The notes under the pieces were generated by a model that saw only the letters and a program-made list of their open reading frames with translations, ran no database searches and was not told the origin of the DNA. Positions 60,930 to 64,000 of a DNA stretch of 64,000 bases are shown here, in pieces. Origin of the DNA: Variovorax flavidus. Lineage in GTDB: Bacteria > Pseudomonadota > Gammaproteobacteria > Burkholderiales > Burkholderiaceae_C. How positions within the stretch are numbered: the stretch's first letter is position 1; each line of letters opens with the position of its first letter. Location of the stretch: the NCBI RefSeq assembly GCF_030317145.1, contig NZ_JASZYE010000001.1:1240001-1304000 (forward strand), given 5' to 3'. A program made the translations under genes and the position numbers.

Positions 60930-61258
60930 TTCCCGGCCTCTTGAACTATGCAGCCACAAAATGCACCGACAGCCGCGCCCACAGAGGCCCCCAGTCCGGT
61001 ACCTATCGCTGGAATGGCGCTGCCGGCCAGTCCGAAGACGACCGAACCAGCGATTGCGCCGTAGGCTTCGGCTTTGAACTTGTCGACATCGACACCGTTT
61101 GGTTGCCCATTAACAACGGCTTGAAGGTCGACAAAATTGACGTTGCAACTGCAGGTGGCGGAGGAGCTCAGAATGCCGACCAAAACAAGAGCTACTCCAC
61201 GGCGCGATAGGTTCGGTACCCAGCGACTTGCGCGCGCCATTCCAACAATGCGTGTCAT
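60926..61258 (-). CDS. small glycine-zipper membrane protein
   Basis: A 110-residue protein with an N-terminal hydrophobic segment (GVALVLVGILSSSA) leading into CSCN, and a second long hydrophobic, glycine-rich part (YGAIAGSVVFGLAGSAI, then GTGLGASVGAAVGAFCGCIV) of the glycine-zipper type found in pore-forming bacteriocins, holins and outer-membrane lipoproteins. Cysteines occur as CSC and CGC. It overlaps the DsbA-like gene by 4 bases and is co-translated with it. Confidence 0.6.
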   Translation of the reverse strand: MTRIVGMARASRWVPNLSRRGVALVLVGILSSSATCSCNVNFVDLQAVVNGQPNGVDVDKFKAEAYGAIAGSVVFGLAGSAIPAIGTGLGASVGAAVGAFCGCIVQEAGK

Positions 61259-61454
61259 TTATTACACCTTTGTCAAGTTTGCCGAAAGTCTAAGAACTGT
61301 TCCCCGCCTCAACATTGTCAAGATCGAGGATGACAGGAGAGATGATTTGCTGTATTGCATGCTGAGATTTAAGTTGGTCGACCGGCCCTGGGACCCGTCC
61401 GCCCCGGGGCCAGCCAGGGGAGCGGGCCGGTCTATCTGCAGTCGTGGTTGTGCG

Positions 61455-61624
61455 TCATTGCGCGGGGCCGGCGGACGGAAGCGCAGAGCCGTCTTCGGCC
61501 GGCCGGATGAACGTCGCGAGACCCGTGGGCCAAGTGACCCAAGGGGCCCATCGCGTTCGCGCACGACCCCGAAGAAGTGCAGCAACCGGTCGGCCCGCAT
61601 GCCCGGTTCGTAGTTGCTGCACAT
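61455..61624 (-). pseudogene. truncated, frameshifted SRAP (YedK/HMCES-like) remnant
   Basis: It begins MCSNYEP and RADRLLHFFGVVRERD, the N-terminus of SRAP proteins whose cysteine 2 crosslinks to abasic sites. After that the reading frame shifts; the adjacent frame continues with WPTGLATFIRPAEDGS, which matches the next family block, then meets a stop at 61455-61457. Downstream catalytic residues are absent. The gene is therefore a dead remnant of a housekeeping-like DNA-repair gene. Confidence 0.7.
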
Positions 61625-61643
61625 AGGCCAGATGATGTCTACG

Positions 61644-62048
61644 TCACGGCCTCCGCATGGCACGCGTTCCAGAAGCAATGCAAAGACTTCCCCCGATGCC
61701 GGGCCTCCTGACGCGCCCCAGGTGCGCCACGTCGACGACGGCCTGCAGCTTCTCCGGTTGACCCCTAGCGGCCTCAGGGAGTCCCTGGGACCCCCGGGCG
61801 ACGTTTTGGGCCGGGATCCGAGCCAAGATGCCGTTGGATTCGATGGGCGACCGTGTCGATGGTGCTGGGGAATCTGGCTGCCACAGAGGCCGGAGCCACT
61901 CCGAAGCTGCGCGAGTCGCCGGGAGCATCCTGAGGGATTCGTCGGCCCACAGGTCGCTCGCGACGTCCTCTAGGACCTCAGGATCCACCGTCCGCCACCG
62001 CCGTTGCAGTTGGTGGGCGCAGGCTGCGATCCATTCCGAGCGGCCCAT
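61644..62048 (-). CDS. hypothetical protein, possibly with abnormal C-terminus
   Basis: A 134-residue protein. Residues 1-60 (MGRSEWIAACAHQLQRRWRT, VDPEVLEDVASDLWADESLR) resemble short proteins often found next to SRAP genes in Burkholderiales. The following 70 residues are proline/arginine/glycine-rich and look like read-through past a lost stop. It lies just upstream of the SRAP remnant, on the same strand, so the pair may be a decayed pair. Confidence 0.45.
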   Translation of the reverse strand: MGRSEWIAACAHQLQRRWRTVDPEVLEDVASDLWADESLRMLPATRAASEWLRPLWQPDSPAPSTRSPIESNGILARIPAQNVARGSQGLPEAARGQPEKLQAVVDVAHLGRVRRPGIGGSLCIASGTRAMRRP

Positions 62049-62129
62049 GCGATTACTGTACGCCCATCCAGTATCATTGTCACGTCCAGAATTGGGGCCA
62101 GCCGGCTCCGCTCGACGAAGGAACGCTCG

Positions 62130-62552
62130 ATGAAACTCGACTGGGATATCGTTCGTGACGTCATGACTGAAATCGAAGACATGACGGCCACAGAGAGAAA
62201 CGCGGCTCAATTCCGAGCGCGATTCGACGACGACGGCGCCGACGCCACAAGGGCACGGCATGTCCTGCTGCTGCGCGATGCCGGGTTGGTCAGCGGCGTC
62301 CCCTATCAGGACTTCGAGAATGCCGGCCTGATGAATCCAGAACTGACTTGGGAAGGCCACCAGCTTCTCGCAACCATCAGGTCCAAGGATGTCTGGGAGC
62401 GCGTCAAGAGCATCGCTAAGACCAAGGGGCTGGCGCTATCCTTTGACTTGGTGAAGATCGGCGGGAAGCTGGCGCTCGAGCACGTTCTCAAAGGCATCAC
62501 GGGCGACGATGCGGGCAATCAGCAGTCCCGGAATCAGGCAATGGCGGGGTAG
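62130..62552 (+). CDS. DUF2513 protein
   Basis: A 140-residue protein matching DUF2513: MKLDWDIVRDVMTEIEDM at the start, HVLLLRDAGLVSG, and GLMNPELTWEGHQLLATIR in the middle. The fold looks like a winged helix. Proteins of this family are common on mobile elements and phages; the function is not known. It converges on the DUF4145 gene, the stops being six bases apart. Confidence 0.8.
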   Translation: MKLDWDIVRDVMTEIEDMTATERNAAQFRARFDDDGADATRARHVLLLRDAGLVSGVPYQDFENAGLMNPELTWEGHQLLATIRSKDVWERVKSIAKTKGLALSFDLVKIGGKLALEHVLKGITGDDAGNQQSRNQAMAG

Positions 62553-62558
62553 GTTCTC

Positions 62559-63203
62559 CTACTTTCCGGCGTCTCGCTTTTCTATCGCAACCTTTGCGTC
62601 ATTGGGCAGGGCGTTGTACATCTCTTGGATGCGCGAAGGAAGTGATATCTGGTACTCAACGATCACGTTGATGAGCGGAAATAGTTGCTGCGCGATCTGA
62701 ATGTCATTCGAGTCGAGGTGCCCCGGGTGAACCGCGTTGTTTCCGACGACGCGCACAACATCCAAAGCCTGTTGAATCTGCACGGGCAGGCCTTTCGCTA
62801 CAAGCGCTGCGATGTCCTCGTTTATGTTCCTGCCGGGCCGCCCCAGGTTTATCATCAGCTTTTGAATCGCCAGTCGCAGAAGCGCGGCCGCACCGCGAGG
62901 CGATGTGTTGCAGATACGGGCGGCCTCCTCATAGTCGGCCCGCACGTCTGGCGGCATGTCCGCGTTTGGATGAGGTGCGGTGGGTTGGGCTGGATAGACA
63001 TACTCCTCCACGACCCAGAGGCAGTTTTTTCCGCAGTGCTCGCACACACTTATCTTGAGCGCGCCACCGGCAAGACTCTGCTCTGTGAAGTGCCCGTTGG
63101 TCGGCTTGTTGAGGTCGTAGCCCCATTTGTAGTGGCGTGTGAGCACGCCGCAGTGCGGGCACGTGAATGACTTCTGGTCGAATGCTGGGGCTATGAAGGC
63201 CAT
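62559..63203 (-). CDS. DUF4145 protein with zinc ribbon
   Basis: A 214-residue protein with two CxxC pairs (TCPHCGVLT and CEHCGKN) making a zinc ribbon, then the DUF4145 domain (RADYEEAARICNTSPRGAAALLRLAIQKLM, VVGNNAVHPG). DUF4145 often occurs next to or fused with nuclease or helicase domains in putative defence systems; here it stands alone. Start at ATG 63203. Confidence 0.78.
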   Translation of the reverse strand: MAFIAPAFDQKSFTCPHCGVLTRHYKWGYDLNKPTNGHFTEQSLAGGALKISVCEHCGKNCLWVVEEYVYPAQPTAPHPNADMPPDVRADYEEAARICNTSPRGAAALLRLAIQKLMINLGRPGRNINEDIAALVAKGLPVQIQQALDVVRVVGNNAVHPGHLDSNDIQIAQQLFPLINVIVEYQISLPSRIQEMYNALPNDAKVAIEKRDAGK

Positions 63204-63300
63204 AGAGTAGCTATGCTCGGGATCTAATTGCGCTGGAGCTTACTGGCTTTTTGGGCTCGGCTACTTTGAGCCGTTGCTCCGGCCCGATTTCTACGGATGA

Positions 63301-63338
63301 AGAACACCCCCGGGGGCTCTAGGACCGCCGGGGGTTCT
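63301..63338. terminator. long hairpin, possible terminator
   Basis: AGAAC-A-CCCCCGG and CCGGGGGTTCT form a stem of about 11 bp with one bulge and a 14-nt loop. No T-run follows in either direction. It lies 21 bp behind the stop of the minus-strand gene at 63359. Confidence 0.45.
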
Positions 63339-63358
63339 CGGGTCGACGCGGTGGCCGA

Positions 63359-63709
63359 CTACTGGATCGGTCGCTTAGAAGCCATGACCCGATAGGCCCT
63401 CATCGCGGCGAACCTCGCGGCCTTGATGGCCTCCGGGAACTCGACACCATGAGCAATCGAAGACGAGTCGCTCGCCATGACGGCTGCATCGCCCGGGATG
63501 CCCGCGCCAGTCAGGATTGAGACCACCACCCCGGGCTCCCCGGCGGCTCCGTCGGGCAGCGTCTCGATGCCTAGTGCGGCCCAGTGCTGTCCGTCATCGG
63601 TGACGCCGTATTGGGTCGTAATGGGTCTGTGGGTCCGCTGGACCAAGTCGCGGCGCAGGGTCTCGATCTGGTTGCGTTGAGTGGCCGTGAACGTGCTGGC
63701 GGCGGTCAT
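63359..63709 (-). CDS. hypothetical protein
   Basis: A 116-residue protein with an N-terminal helical region and a beta-rich centre (GVVVSILTGAGIPGD), no known motif. It lies 99 bp downstream of the integrase on the same strand. Function unknown; likely part of the element. Confidence 0.5.
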   Translation of the reverse strand: MTAASTFTATQRNQIETLRRDLVQRTHRPITTQYGVTDDGQHWAALGIETLPDGAAGEPGVVVSILTGAGIPGDAAVMASDSSSIAHGVEFPEAIKAARFAAMRAYRVMASKRPIQ

Positions 63710-63808
63710 GGTGGGGTGTCTTTGGAGTTGATGAAGACCCGAACTGTAGGGAGACTTGGGCGACTTGTCGTACTCCGAATCACGCTCTGTTGTTCACGCC
63801 TCAGCGGC

Positions 63809-64000
63809 TCACTTCACTGGGCTTGGGTAGGTCCGAGGCAGCGTAAGCCCTGGGTAGTCGATCTTCGCGATGGCGTGGGCCAGCGATGACGTCGAGTGGT
63901 GCGTGTAGGTCGCGCCGACTGAGTCGTCAGCATGGCCTAACAACGCGTCGATCTGGCGTTCGTTCACGCCCGCCTCTACCAGCCGCGACCGACCCAGATG
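63809..64000 (-). CDS. tyrosine integrase, C-terminal fragment (cut by window edge)
   Basis: The last 63 codons of a tyrosine recombinase, reading into the window from the right. The visible part contains HLGRSRLV, the H-x-x-R of the catalytic box, then DALLGHADDSVGAT with the second histidine, and YTHHS with the nucleophilic tyrosine. It ends at a TGA at 63809-63811. This gene is expected to integrate the element at a tRNA 3' end, as suggested by the fragment at 49084. The N-terminal part lies outside the window. Confidence 0.85.
   Translation of the reverse strand, partial: HLGRSRLVEAGVNERQIDALLGHADDSVGATYTHHSTSSLAHAIAKIDYPGLTLPRTYPSPVK

Larger units (their letters stand above)
49084..64000. 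mobile_element. integrated element (phage-like/genomic island), right end outside window
   Basis: The stretch from a tRNA-like 3' fragment at 49084 to a tyrosine integrase cut by the window edge. Contents in order: Mrr restriction enzyme, a long minus-strand run of small phage-like genes, serine recombinase, DsbA-like/glycine-zipper pair, broken SRAP gene, DUF2513, DUF4145, small gene, integrase. Compared with the left 49 kb, genes are shorter, often coupled by 4-bp overlaps, and mostly unrecognisable. No capsid, portal, terminase or conjugation gene is seen. The right boundary is expected beyond 64000 next to an intact tRNA. Confidence 0.7.

Overview
The window is high-GC DNA from a betaproteobacterium, most likely a member of the Comamonadaceae close to Variovorax. 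The clues are the Bug-type tripartite tricarboxylate receptor, the pyruvate dehydrogenase order aceE-aceF-(proteasome homologue)-lpdA, an Omp32-type porin, and ribosome sites of the AGGAGACAAGC kind. This placement is inferred from gene content; no database was searched.

Positions 1-49083 read as ordinary chromosome. They hold a nucleoside 2-deoxyribosyltransferase; a Bug receptor/CoA-transferase/HMG-CoA-lyase-like operon facing a LysR regulator (1752-5991); an FHA protein; a nitric-oxide module (NorR facing flavohaemoglobin hmp across a sigma-54 promoter, 7471-10427); a redox/signalling block in which two paralogous thioredoxin genes bracket a separated response regulator and histidine kinase (12837-19638); a stand-alone protein resembling the C-terminal domain of the RNA polymerase alpha subunit (20950); Ku coupled to a MerR/TPR protein (21901-23675); a PQQ-type sugar dehydrogenase; the pyruvate dehydrogenase operon (26460-33270) with a proteasome-fold gene locked between E2 and E3; a two-component pair facing it (33463-36632); folD, oligopeptidase A, rpiA, pyrD, a YqjD/YqjE-like pair, an LhgO-like oxidase, an AraC and a LysR regulator, and a porin.

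From about 49084 to beyond the right edge lies an integrated element. Its left junction looks like a 25-bp tRNA 3' end including CCA, with no matching 5' half. Its right part, at the window edge, is the C-terminus of a tyrosine integrase. Between them are an Mrr-type restriction enzyme; a long minus-strand, phage-like operon of small, mostly 4-bp-overlapping genes (tail-like proteins, pentapeptide-repeat protein, BRO-N antirepressor, three zinc-finger proteins); a serine recombinase; a glycine-zipper/DsbA-like pair; a broken SRAP (YedK/HMCES) gene; and DUF2513 and DUF4145 genes. No capsid, portal or terminase gene is visible, so it looks like a satellite, a degraded prophage or an island rather than a complete phage.

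The observations most worth following are the proteasome homologue inside the PDH operon, the four regularly spaced 27-bp repeats at 57107-57275 ahead of a terminator, a dispersed double-hairpin element that twice sits 13 bp behind a stop codon, the alpha-CTD-like protein, and the glycine-zipper/DsbA-like pair.
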